Shown in pieces: positions 35,431 to 46,473 of a stretch of 64,000 nt of DNA (within the stretch, counting starts at the first letter, position 1; the number at the start of each line of letters is the position of its first letter). The DNA comes from Paramecium pentaurelia (lineage: Eukaryota; Ciliophora; Oligohymenophorea; Peniculida; Parameciidae), in NCBI GenBank assembly GCA_905183005.1, contig CAJJDO010000055.1, forward strand, positions 168,968 through 232,967, given 5' to 3'. Under the pieces are notes generated by a model. That model was not told the DNA's origin. It did not search any database and saw only the letters and a program-made list of their open reading frames with translations. Both the position numbers and the translations under genes were made by a program.

Positions 35431-38400
35431 ATGAGTGAATAGTTAAATATAAGTAATGGGGAATATTTTAAATTGGTTGAAAAAGGAGTAAAAATAACAA
35501 GAGGTGCAGTTTAGAAATAATAAACTTATACTGATAATCAAAATATTAGTTAATCATTTAATGAATAAAGTTCTGGGGAATAAGCATTAAGTAGCTCTCA
35601 TCATCAAAGTAGTATGATTTAGTAATCTACTCATAATGATTAATAGAAGAAGACATAAAAATAAAAGAAATCTTAACACAAAAAATTACCAAACTCATGT
35701 ACTTCATGTGCTACTTAAGTTATTGAGAATTCTTTATGTAATGAATGTCTAATTAAATACGAGAAAAATAAATATTGCATTTTATGCAAAAAATCTATGT
35801 TTGAAAGGGATAAAGCAGAAAACATATGTGAGTGTCGTGATTGTGGTTTATATGTTCACAAAAAGTGTGAACCTCTATTTAAAGATCGTAAACCTAATTT
35901 CGACTCTTATAGATGTCCCAAATGTCGTATAGAATTAAGGAAAATTATCTTTTGTGAACTAATCAGATATTTAACATATTTTGATGATGAAAAATTATTA
36001 TGGTAATATGATCCAAGTTCTGTTAAATATAGAGAAGTTATTAAAAATCCTATAGATTTTGATACTATTCATAAGAAAAACAAAAAGGGTGAATATTTAG
36101 ATAATCCTGAATTAAAACTCTACTCAGATATTAAATTAATGTGTTTTAATTTTTTAGAGTTTAATTTATCAAATCCTAAAGCTCATCGTAAAGGAAGTAT
36201 TCTAAAAATTTTATATGATATTTTGTTTCAATAATTTAGAGGTTACTTAAAATTAACAGATGAAGATCTATTAACATATAAAAATAATATTCATTTATTT
36301 ACTTCTGAAAATGTATAAATGGCATTTAGATTATTTTTGAATTATGGGTTTGGTGGAAAAGATTTAGTAACTATTGAAGGGATAAATAATTATATTCCAT
36401 TATGGGAACCATAATTATTGAGTATTACATAGCCAGTACCTTCTAGAAATGTTAAAAGTAATTTAATATAATGGGAAAAGACTATTAATCCAAATTTAGA
36501 TTTTGAAAATGAAGATGAACCACTAATCAAATTAAATATGATTGATTTTTTAAAGTAATAAGTTTAAAGAGAAATAAAAATCAAGATTGATATTAATAAA
36601 ATTACATAGAGACATCCTTATTTGGATTATTTATTCAAATTAGAACCTCCATAATTAACTGATGATTCAATTGATTCTCCATAATTGTAATATATAGTAA
36701 AAGACTTGTTAATTAAAGATTTAAGTACTGTTAGTTTAGTATAACCTTTCACAATGAAAGTTGGTTGTCCTGAATTATTGTTTGAATATATTTGTTGTTC
36801 ATGTGGAGGATATGAATTTCTAAATAATTTATTAATGTGTGAAAATTGCAATAAAACATATCACTTTTATTGTCAAATTAATAATTCTCAATATCATTAA
36901 TAAAGAGTAATTAAATCCTTATAAAATTGGACATGTAATAATTGTGTTAAATGTAAAGAATGTGATAAATATGGTTTAAAAAATGATTTATTTTGCTGCA
37001 ACTGTAATGATTTTTATCATTTCTAATGTGTTTTCAATAATTTCATAGCTCCAACTGATGGATTAGATTATTGGAAATGTAAGAATTGTTTTAAATGTGC
37101 TAATTGTTAAAATACTAAATTATTTGATCCAGAATTATTATCAAGAATTAAACCAACAACAACATCAAATACTGTATTTCATAATATTATCTTAGGTTCA
37201 TATAAGTATTGAATACTTTTAAAATTTTTAATATTGTTTAAGTTGTGGTTTAGATGTAGCTGGTTTTAGATTTTGTTAATTTTGTGAAGAGTACATATAA
37301 ATTAATAGTGATTAATAATCTAATGAATTTATTGAAATAGAGAATTAAGAACTTGGATCATTGTATAGATTATATTTCTAAGATGTAAAATGTAAGTTCA
37401 TTGACATCTATAATTTTAGAAAAGAGTATTGAAAAAATATATTTAAATAAAGAAACCAAGCCAATCAAATAGTACAAATAGTGTATAAAATGTAAATAAT
37501 TTTATCATGTTACTTGCTTATTGAAGAACAAAAAAACTATTAATAATGAAGGAATATGTTCAGATTGTTCTTAAGACATGTCCTAATTATTATTTAAAAT
37601 TGAAAAGCTTAAAGAATAAAATATAAGATAAACTATAAAGGCTAAGTCATTAAAAAAAGTAGTTCCTGTTGTTTCTAATTTTTTGGAATGGGCACCTCAA
37701 TTAAATTAAGTTTAGTAAACTTTCATTATGGAAAATTTAGAGTAATTAGAATCTCTTGTATCTAACTTTTTTTAATATTAACAAAATATTGAGAATTTAA
37801 AAGAGGATTTAACAAATAATAAAGATATTAGTGATGAATATATTGGTAAATTGACATAATATTGGTGTGCAAGATATAATTGGTTTGAAGCTCCAAGATA
37901 ATTATTTACTGTAACATAATAAAAAAGATAAGAATTTGTTCATTTTTAATTGGAGAATGATTTTCATGAAAGATAACTATTGATCCATTTCTTTAAATAA
38001 AAAAAACAATTTGTTATATTCTCATTATAAACAATACTTGGTTAAAATAATTCATTATTTGAATTTAATAAAGTTAATAGATTTGCTTTAGATACAATTA
38101 GTCTTATAACTGATTTATAATGTTGTTTTGTATAACATTTAAAATATGAATATTCATTTTAATATCTGGATAATTAATATTACACAAATTATTTAAATAT
38201 TTTGGATTAATATTAAAATTCACGATTATATAGAATGAAATTCTTATAAAATTAAAAGTAATAACTATTATTCCTTCCAATTCCTAATTCAATTGTAAGA
38301 TCAATTAAAAAATAATATACTTCATAGATGGTAGAATTAAAAAAGCAATAAGCTAAAGATCATATTTTAGTTTAGAAAGGGTGGTTAAAAATAGCAACAA

Positions 38401-40298
38401 ATTATTTGAAATAAAATATAAAATAATTGAATGATAAATATTCTGAAACTTAAATAACAGAAAAATTAAAATCATATTAATAAAATAATTAATTAATAAA
38501 ATAATGTATTTAAGAAATGAAATAATTATATGATAATAAAATTTAAGAAGCAGAATAAATTTTAATTAAATAAGAATAAGAAATGAAATAATAACCAAAG
38601 GAATAATGTATAATTTAAAATGAATATATCTAAAAATTTCCATAATTAGATGATGATGAATTAATAGAAAGTCCATTAGATAAAATTTAATGTTAATTAT
38701 GTAAAAAAAATGGAAATCGTAGTGTAAGTGGTAGATTATTATATGTTGATGATATACGTTGGGTTCATACTAATTGTGTTCTTTGGAATGAAGATAGCAA
38801 AGAATGTGAATTAACTGTAAAAGCATTACTTAAAAATAATAATTTTAAATGTGAATATTGTCAATAAATTGGATCTTCAATAATTTGTGGGAAATGTAGA
38901 AAAAGATGTCATTTTTATTGTGGTTATAAATAATAATGGGCATTTACTAATAGTAAAAAAGTATATTGTTAATCTTGTTTTGATAGTTAGGAATAATGTG
39001 TAACAAGTTTTATGATTTGGAGAAAAATAGTTGTATAATAAAAATAGGATAAAAAATCTTAAACAATTCTTCATAGATATTCTAATACAATATTAATTGC
39101 TTTAAAACCATCAGAATAAAGAGGATAATTTGAAGAATTAAATTTATTAACATTAAGAGATAAAATTTTATATATATCATTAAATATGAAAGAATTTAAA
39201 ATTAAATATGCTGAAGTAAATAAGTAATAATTTCTTAAAGAATGTGAAAAAAGTGATAAAAATAGATAATTATAATTTTCAGTTACTAAATTAGTGTTAG
39301 ATAAATATCCATATAAAGAATATAAAGTTTAAAATTTATAGGAATTACTTGATTCATTTAAAGATAATAATATAAAAGGAATAGAATTTACAGAAAATTT
39401 AGGAGAATTCTTTTTATTATATACATAATAAGTTAGATAATAATTATTGGATACTAAAAATATATAAAAAATGTGTAATTCAGTTTGTCAATTCAGTTAA
39501 TTTAAAGAATGGTTTTATTAATAATCTTTTGTTGAAGATCTTCCATTAGATGAAAGAATGCAAATATTATAATAAATTAGTAGAGTAATAACTGAAACTT
39601 AAGTTAATGAAAATACTATTTATGATAATCATCCAATGTTATATGATAGTTTACCAACAATTAAACATTAAAATAGTAAATTATCAAGAAAGGATCCTTA
39701 ATAAAAAATTGTTACTATTAATCCTAATGATATTTTAGAAGAAGCCAATCTATTAACTGAAGAATTAAAATAAATTGATAAATAAGAAGAATTAGAAAAA
39801 AAATTGAAATAAGAATCCAAAAATTAGAAATAAAAGAATAAACTTTATGTTGCGCCTTCACATATTCATAAATATGGATTATTTACTAAATAAGAGTATT
39901 TTTAATCATATTTTTAGTTTCAAAAAAGGAGATTTTGTAATTGAATACACAGGAGAAGTTATTAGAAATGCACTTGCAGATTATAGAGAATTAACTTATA
40001 ATGAATAAGGATTTGGAGATTGTTATATGTTTAGGGCATCAAAAACTAAAGTAATTGATGCAACATTTAAAGGATCAGAAGCTAGATTTCTAAATCATAG
40101 TTGTCAAGTAATTAATACTTTTAATAATAGCCGAATTGTGATTCTTTATTATTAGATGAAAAGATTTTGATTTATGCTAGAAAGGATATCTCAATTGGAG
40201 AAGAATTAACTTATGATTATTAATTTGAAATAGAAGCAGAATCATAAAAAATATAATGTAGCTGTGGTGCAAAAAATTGTATTGGTAGATTAAATTGA
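35431..40298 (+). CDS. trithorax/MLL-like histone methyltransferase (PHD, bromo, ePHD, SET)
   Basis: A 1590-aa chromatin protein. The order is a Cys-rich RING/PHD-like pair (about residues 88-167), a bromodomain-like helix bundle (about 190-270; YREVIKNPIDFDTIHKK), a cluster of PHD fingers (about 450-640), an extended PHD (about 1068-1140; IQCQLCKKNGNRSVSGRLLY, WVHTNCVLWNED), then SET and post-SET (about 1454-1590; KGDFVIEYTGEVIRNALADY, ARFLNHSCQPNCD, GEELTYDYQF, CSCGAKNCIGRLN). NHSC and ELTYDY are the catalytic/SAM signatures, so the enzyme should be active, most likely on H3K4. Introns: 37174-37195, 37392-37419, 39896-39917 and 40108-40130. The stop is TGA 40296-40298. Confidence 0.93.
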
Positions 40299-40390
40299 AT
40301 AAAGCCTTTTGTTGAGATTCATAACTAAATTTTTATAATATATTATTAAAATTAATTCTCTTAATAATCATTTTATAATTAAAATATAAA

Positions 40391-40987
40391 ATGGCAAAAT
40401 AAGATGCAAAAAATAATAAAAGAGATCGTAGTCCAGTGGCTGTATCAAATATATCTATAATTATAGGAAATGAAAATTTGGTAAGAAGCAGTTAGAAAGG
40501 AGAATTAACACTTAAAAGTTTATGAACATTTTACTATCAACCCACATAAATGTATTTGCAACTGTTAATCCTAAATTTAGTATACATAATCCAAGAGAAA
40601 CCTAATAATAGTATCATGTTGTAAAAACATCTTGAGAAAACAGGAGCCATTACAAAACCAGTATTTGATGTTAATCAAATCACTGATGATTCTCCTCCTT
40701 TAGAGAGTAATATAATATATATATTTTAGAGGAAATTATTGATAAATTAAATACAATGAATAGAACTCCTCGTCAGAAATATTAATTTCCTTAAACTTCT
40801 AATTAAGAACTTGGATGGCATTCTAAAGTATATATATATATATATTTATTAATTAATTAATTAGAACTCTAATAGTCTATCTCCATCCAAATTTACATAT
40901 CCTAGAAAATTGTGTAAAGAAACCAATTATGCAAATGATTACTTCACTATGAATAAAATCAGTCCATATTCTAATAAATTTAAATGA
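40391..40987 (+). CDS. CFAP144: CFAP144 (FAM183)-like ciliary microtubule inner protein
   Basis: A 160-aa protein. EMKIWQEAVRKENQHLKVYE, FTINPHKLYIIQEKPNN, RQKYQFPQTSNQELGWHS and the end YANDYFTMNKISPYSNKF follow the order and spacing of FAP144/FAM183A, a small protein of the doublet-microtubule lumen in motile cilia. Introns: 40442-40466, 40552-40580, 40678-40732 region (23 nt, GTAATA...TTTTAG) and 40828-40864. The last is 37 nt, long for Paramecium, and made of TA and TTAA repeats. With these the total is a multiple of three, ending at TGA 40985-40987. The assignment rests on motifs recalled from the family. Confidence 0.75.
40828..40864 (+). repeat. TA/TTAA microsatellite inside an intron
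   Basis: The inferred fourth intron of the CFAP144-like gene consists almost only of (TA)n followed by (TTAA)n. Slippage could explain its 37-nt length, above the usual 20-31 nt range seen in this window. Confidence 0.65.
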
Positions 40988-41181
40988 GGCAATTATATTT
41001 GATTAGGTAAATCATTTTTATTTTTATTAAATTCTATAATAACAAAACATTTTATTTATAATGTTATTTAAATAATATACATAAGAAAATAATGAATTTA
41101 TTAATAGGACTTGGTTTATTATTTTAACATTCATAAATTTATTTTATATTATAATACTAATTATTAAAAGTTTAATATATT

Positions 41182-42562
41182 ATGTAATAATAATCATCTC
41201 CTAAAATTATTGATATTGCTATTAGTACAGAAATGCTTGGTCGTTATGCTTAATATAAGATTCAAGTTGATCAAAATATTATTTCTAGAAGGTTTAATGA
41301 TTTTGTCCATTTTTATGATGCATTGCTTACTAATTATCCTGGACTATTTGTTCCTAGACTCCCTGAAAAATAAATTATGGTAACTTTCTAATGAGAATGT
41401 TAGGGAAATCTTGGAGAAGACTTCTTACAAGTCAGAAGAAGAATGCTCTAATATTTCTTGAATTCAATATTCAAAAGGAAAATCTTATGGAATTCACCAT
41501 AAACAAAATAATTCTTTAATGAATAGAACTAAACTTGGTTACCATTAAATAATGTAAGTTTATCATTATAAGAAAAATATAAATAAAATGCTCCTGATTG
41601 TTCTAATGTAACCAATATAATTAAATAAAGATAGAAATTACATTAGATATGAAATGTGAATATTATGATTTTTAATCATTTGTAGTAAAAGTTAAGCCAA
41701 TGATAGAAAATTTTAAAAAAATGTGCAATAATTATGTGACTGCCAAAACAAATTTCAATACAGAAAAATTAATTTTTGTGAATTATGTACTTCCAGAATT
41801 TGAAAAGAATTTATTGTATAAAAGTGATAAGAAATTTTTTGAAAAAATAAAACCTTTAGATTTGATGAAGAATTAAAAATATGATAAAGTTCGTAAATTT
41901 TAAAGTGATTAAATTTTAATTGATTTATATATTATGGAGAGTGATATAGAGGTGATAAAATACTAGAAATATATTAGTCTTATTTAATTTCATTTGAATA
42001 GATAAGGAAATGGGAAGAGAAGATCATATAATAAGAGGATAAAATTAGATAATCTCAATTAGATTTATAATAAACTATTAATAATTAGAGAAACGCAGTA
42101 GCAAAACTATTCTTCGGATCAAAAGAAAAAGAGATTTCAAAATTTCAGAATTAGATTTATCAAGTAATTATATTAGATATATTATTATTATAGTATTCTA
42201 AAAGCATAGAGGAATTAAAGGATTTGATTAATATCACAATAGGTTAAATGTGTTTAATTGAAATTCCTGATTTCATAAAAGAGAAATAATATAATTTTTT
42301 TAAACTAATAAAGTTTATAGGTTAATAAGAGATAGAACAGATAAGTATAACAGCCGATTATTGGCATAGCATTTTAGATTCACGTTTAATATCTCAGATT
42401 GAATAATAGTCAATAAAAGATTCAGTTATTATAATAGAGTAGAAATTAGAGGATTAAAGTTAGTAAATAAATGAAGAAGAGAAAAGTTAGAATTAAGAAA
42501 ATAAGGATTAAAAGAGCAATATGATATTGTAATAGTAGAAATAATAAAGTGAATAAAATTGA
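41182..42562 (+). CDS. sorting nexin (PX-BAR)
   Basis: A 425-aa peripheral membrane protein of the endosomal system. The N-terminal PX domain (about residues 8-120) shows YAQYKIQVDQNIISRRFNDF, FYDALLTNYPGLFVPRLPEK and RRRMLQYFLNSIF; such domains bind phosphatidylinositol 3-phosphate. The rest is helical with BAR-like character (KMCNNYVTAKTNF, ENDIEVIK-type heptads, FEQIRKWEEKIIQQEDKI). Introns: 41380-41403 (24 nt), 41608-41630, 41952-41977 (GTG donor) and 42164-42193 (30 nt, a multiple of three without TGA, removal uncertain). The stop is TGA 42560-42562. Family firm, subfamily unknown. Confidence 0.85.
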
Positions 42563-42610
42563 TAATATATTTTTAATGAATTTGTGTATCCTTTATATTA
42601 TTTAAAATAA

Positions 42611-43288
42611 ATGAGTAGAAATCAATAAAAACCATAACCAGCAGCTCAACCAACATAATAAGCTAATAAAAGTTAAGTTTAAGCTCCAGTAGCAACAAAA
42701 GGAAAAGCTCCTGCTACAGTAGCATCTTAATAACCTTTATAACCAGCTGTTAATGGTTTTGATCCTTCAAAATATGTGAAACCAGGACTTAGCAAAGAAG
42801 AAGTTTTAAAGATTAAAGAATGCTTTGATATCTTTGATGATGATAAAAGTGGATCTATATCGTAATTGAAAATAATTATTAAAGTCCAAATGAAATGAAG
42901 AATGCCATCATAGCTTTAGGAATGGAATAATCAGCTGAAGAGATTGTTAATATGATTTAGGATCTTGATTAAGATGGATCTAGTGTAATTGATTTTGAAG
43001 AATTTCTAAATATTTTTGGATTTTCAGGGTATTCAAAATATATTTACACTTTATAGCACTATTGAAGATGAATAAGTACTTGAGAAATTATATTAAGAAT
43101 TTGATTCCTCTGGATAAAGTAAAGTTACTTACGAGGATTTCAAAAGAATTAATGATTTAGTATCAGAGAGATACACAGATTAAGAATTAAGAGAAATGGT
43201 TGAATATGCAGATAAAGATAATGATGGATCATTAAGTTGGGATGAATTCAAAGCTGTTGTTTAAAAAGAATATCCAAATCAAGCTTGA
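42611..43288 (+). CDS. centrin-like EF-hand protein
   Basis: A 208-aa protein with a Gln/Pro/Ala-rich N-terminal extension of about 60 residues, then four EF-hands: CFDIFDDDKSGSISPNEMKN, MIQDLDQDGSSVIDFEEFLN, LYQEFDSSGQSKVTYEDFKR and EYADKDNDGSLSWDEFKAVV. Loops 1, 2 and 4 keep good calcium ligands; loop 3 is weaker. The spacing matches centrin/caltractin, proteins of basal bodies and the infraciliary lattice. Calmodulin-like proteins are the alternative, but the extension favours centrin. Introns: 42862-42884 and 43029-43056. The stop is TGA 43286-43288. Confidence 0.9.
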
Positions 43289-43316
43289 ATATGATAAATA
43301 ATACGAGCAAAAATAA

Positions 43317-44600
43317 TCAGTCATATATGCTATTAATTTCTGTTATTGTTTCTAAGTGTATAAACCATTCTTTGAAAATTATTGAAAATTCACTTTTAGC
43401 TTATTCATATGATTTATTCCCCACCTTTTATAAAAGGATTCTAGAATAATGAGTATTAGGTATAACTTTCTTTTATTTTACTAACTTTTGTCTAACTTAT
43501 TTTTCTGCCTTTACTCTATCAATCCATTTTTACTTAATGTGTCCCATCTTATCCCATTCTTCCTAAGCTCTTACTTCCTAATTGCTAGACAATTATCCAC
43601 TTTTCTTTAATACCCATTTTGATTGAAAATATGCTTCATATCCTTAAGAACAAAACTCTTATAGAAATAATTTGTATGCCATCTAGTTCAACTTTTAATC
43701 TTATAGTGCATATTTCTTAGCTCTAATTTTATAAGTTTCTATTATTTGATAACCAAACTACTTTAGATGCTCTTCAGATAATTAGAACACTTATTTTTAT
43801 GGTTATTCTGTTTACATTACTTTCTATATAGTACGTTTGATTACTCGACATAAACAATAATTTAAGAATTTCAGGTTTATACAGTCAATAAAATTCTATC
43901 CATAATTATGTGGATCAATAAATTACTTAAATCTCTTATGATGTATAAATGTTTAAGATCTTAATTCCATAAACTTTATAAACTCTTAAGAAGGCATCTA
44001 TTCTACTCTTGCCTTCATATATTCTTCCCAAGCTTCATGTGCAGATTCTGATGTTATTGAAGAATTTGAAATTGAATCCTCTTATTAAGAGTATTATTCC
44101 TCATATATATGAATCTTCTCCTTTTAAGCTTTATTCCTTAAAGCTGTTTCATAGTCAACATTATTATCTTAATTGACTTCTGAAGTATGTTTTTTCAATC
44201 GCTTTGAAATTCTTGATAATTTCTAAAATAAACTAACAAACTCTTTGAAAACACAATTTAAGTAATTCTATAGTATTCTTTTATTCTTAGTTAAAGGTGG
44301 AGGAAATTCAAATTTAATGTCTGATCCAATTTATTCCCAAGGTTTCGGAGCAGGTAAATACAGAGCATGTAATATTTATGGTTAAAAGATGTCTGATATC
44401 AATTCCTGAATTTATAAATGGGCCAAATTATGCACTTCAGAATTTCTTTAATCACCATAAACATAAAGCATATTCTTAATTGTTTTCGTTAAAGGAAAAG
44501 TACTATCTTCCTCATTTTCAGATTGTTAAATTGATGGAGAACTAGCCTCTTCAGGTTTGGGAGAATCAAATTTAACATTCATTTTTCTTCTAGTTTTCAT
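43317..44600 (-). CDS. SPT3-like transcription factor (SAGA histone-fold subunit)
   Basis: An intronless 427-aa protein. IKNMLYVYGDQRNSEVHNLA followed by TKNKRILQNYLN resembles the first histone fold of SPT3. EFIKFMELRSQTFIHHKRFK, then a second helical block (FLNYCLCRVIKRTIQKVMQT) and LSEEHLKQFGYQIIE, match its second histone fold. SPT3 is the SAGA subunit that contacts TBP. The Ser/Glu linker and the last roughly 110 residues (Lys/Gln-rich) are not part of the usual protein. The stop TGA 43317-43319 is 28 bp from the convergent EF-hand gene. TAF13-type proteins are an alternative for the first fold only. Confidence 0.65.
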
Positions 44601-44987
44601 AGATTATAATTAATAACTATATATAATATTTTTATATATATTACTTTTTTGTATAAAATGAAAAATAGAATTTTATTAAATATTCACCTTTTTGTACCAT
44701 TCAAAATATATTATTACATAATTCTGTTAACATATTTATAATTCAAAATTCACACTTTTTTTCAAACATAATTAATAAATTTATGAAAATAGTATAATTT
44801 TAAAACCTAAAAGATTAATTTTAATTTAATTTAATGTATAATAAAAAATGAATAATGATATCATTTATGTGAATTTTTGGCACTCTTATTGTATAAATGG
44901 ATATTTTTTGTTAAAAAACCAAAAAAACTGTCATAATTTTCAGCCGCTTTATTAATCGATTTGATGTTATATCAATATTAAATTAAA
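44601..44987. promoter_or_regulatory. divergent intergenic region
   Basis: About 390 bp of AT-rich DNA between the starts of the SPT3-like and PH-kinase genes. No coding-like frame or recognisable motif was found. Confidence 0.45.
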
Positions 44988-46394
44988 ATGTATAGATTTG
45001 ATAATGCATTATTTAATTTTCCTGTCACCCGTAAGCATTTTTTCTCTGATAAACAGTACTAACTATTCTATTTTAAGGATTAATTGGTTATGACTGATGT
45101 ATTATCTCTATATTTTTAACCTAGAACTTGGAAAAATAAGCAAAATATCAAATAAAATTGAACTTGACAACATAATTGAATTGGATTGTGAGTGATAAGA
45201 AAATATAAGCTTTTGAAATATCATATAATAATAAAATGAAGGCATTCTATGCTTCTCCTCATAATTATTAATTACTTAGAGAGATGATTGCAGGTAAAGT
45301 ATTTTATTGTGGAATCAAAAATTTTTATGACATACAAATGAAAGTTGGGCAGGGAATGATAGGAGAAGTAATATTATAAATTAAAATTAGGTATATAGGG
45401 GTGTATCTTTAACAGGAGATTATGTAGCAATAAAGAAGTGTGATAAATAGAAATTAGCATCACTCTAAGGAGGAATAGTAATCATTTTATTTAGGTTTAG
45501 CCTTAGTTCATCTAAGAGTTATAGCTCTTATAATAACTGTCACACATAAATATTTTAAAATTAAAGGAAGTTTTTTTTGATTAGCAATTCTATTACATAA
45601 TTACTGATTTTATTGATGGGAAAACCTTGCATACAGAATTGCTCTCTAGACCAACTGGTTTGAGTATAAGTCATACATTAAAAGTTATGTTTTAAATTTT
45701 AAATGCTGTTATTTATATTCATAAAAAAGGAATTATGCATAGAGATATTAATCCACATAATATAATGCTGTCAGAAAATGTAAAATTAATTGATTTTGGT
45801 TTGGCTCGAAAAATTAAAAACTAAATAATATTCCCAATAGCTGGAACACCAGGTTATATGGCACCTGAAGTAATAAACTATAAATAAGATAAGCCATATG
45901 ATGAGAAAGCAGATATTTTTAGTTTAGGATGTGTATTATATAAGATGTACATAACAATAATTTAATATCTTAGGTTAACTGGTGAAAATTTATTTCATAA
46001 AAATAAAAATAATTTTTAAGAAAATAAAGATGGTTTTTTTTAATTGAGAAAGAATCCTTAACATCCAGAATGTAATTCAAGCAAAATGGATTAATTATTT
46101 GTTTTATTGGCTCATATGCTTGAGAGTTAACCAAATGATCGACCTAGTGCTTAGTTCTCTATGATGTTATTAAACGAAATTGACAATAATAATCAATAAA
46201 TAGATAGATTAATTCGAAAATAATAAATTATGAAACCTATTAATATGGTTACTGATGATATGTCTATAGAAAAAACCCCTCGAAGTTTTGCAAGCAATAA
46301 AAAAGAGAAATCAAACGATACTATTCCCAAAAGTGATGATATTACAACTCAAGGAAAGAAAAAATTAAGCAGGGTAATAATTAAAAATATTTGA
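44988..46394 (+). CDS. protein kinase with N-terminal PH-like domain
   Basis: A 433-aa kinase. Residues 1-100 look like a PH-type fold (VTRKHFFSDKQYQLFYFKDQ, LNWIVSDKKIQAFEISYNNK). The kinase follows: VGQGMIGEVYRGVSLTGDYV, AIKK, LKEVFFDQQFYYIITDFIDG, LIDFGLARKI, AGTPGYMAPEVINY and ADIFSLGCVLYKM. The catalytic loop reads HRDINPHN, with Asn where nearly all active kinases have Lys. The overall form recalls a ciliate family of PH-kinases near CAMK/Ulk. Introns: 45099-45124, 45368-45390, 45478-45506 and 45947-45973. The stop TGA 46392-46394 lies 36 bp from the convergent lysyl-tRNA synthetase stop. Confidence 0.87.
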
Positions 46395-46430
46395 ATCTTT
46401 ATATTTTATTTATTTAATATTCTTCATTAT

Positions 46431-46473
<43 letters not shown>

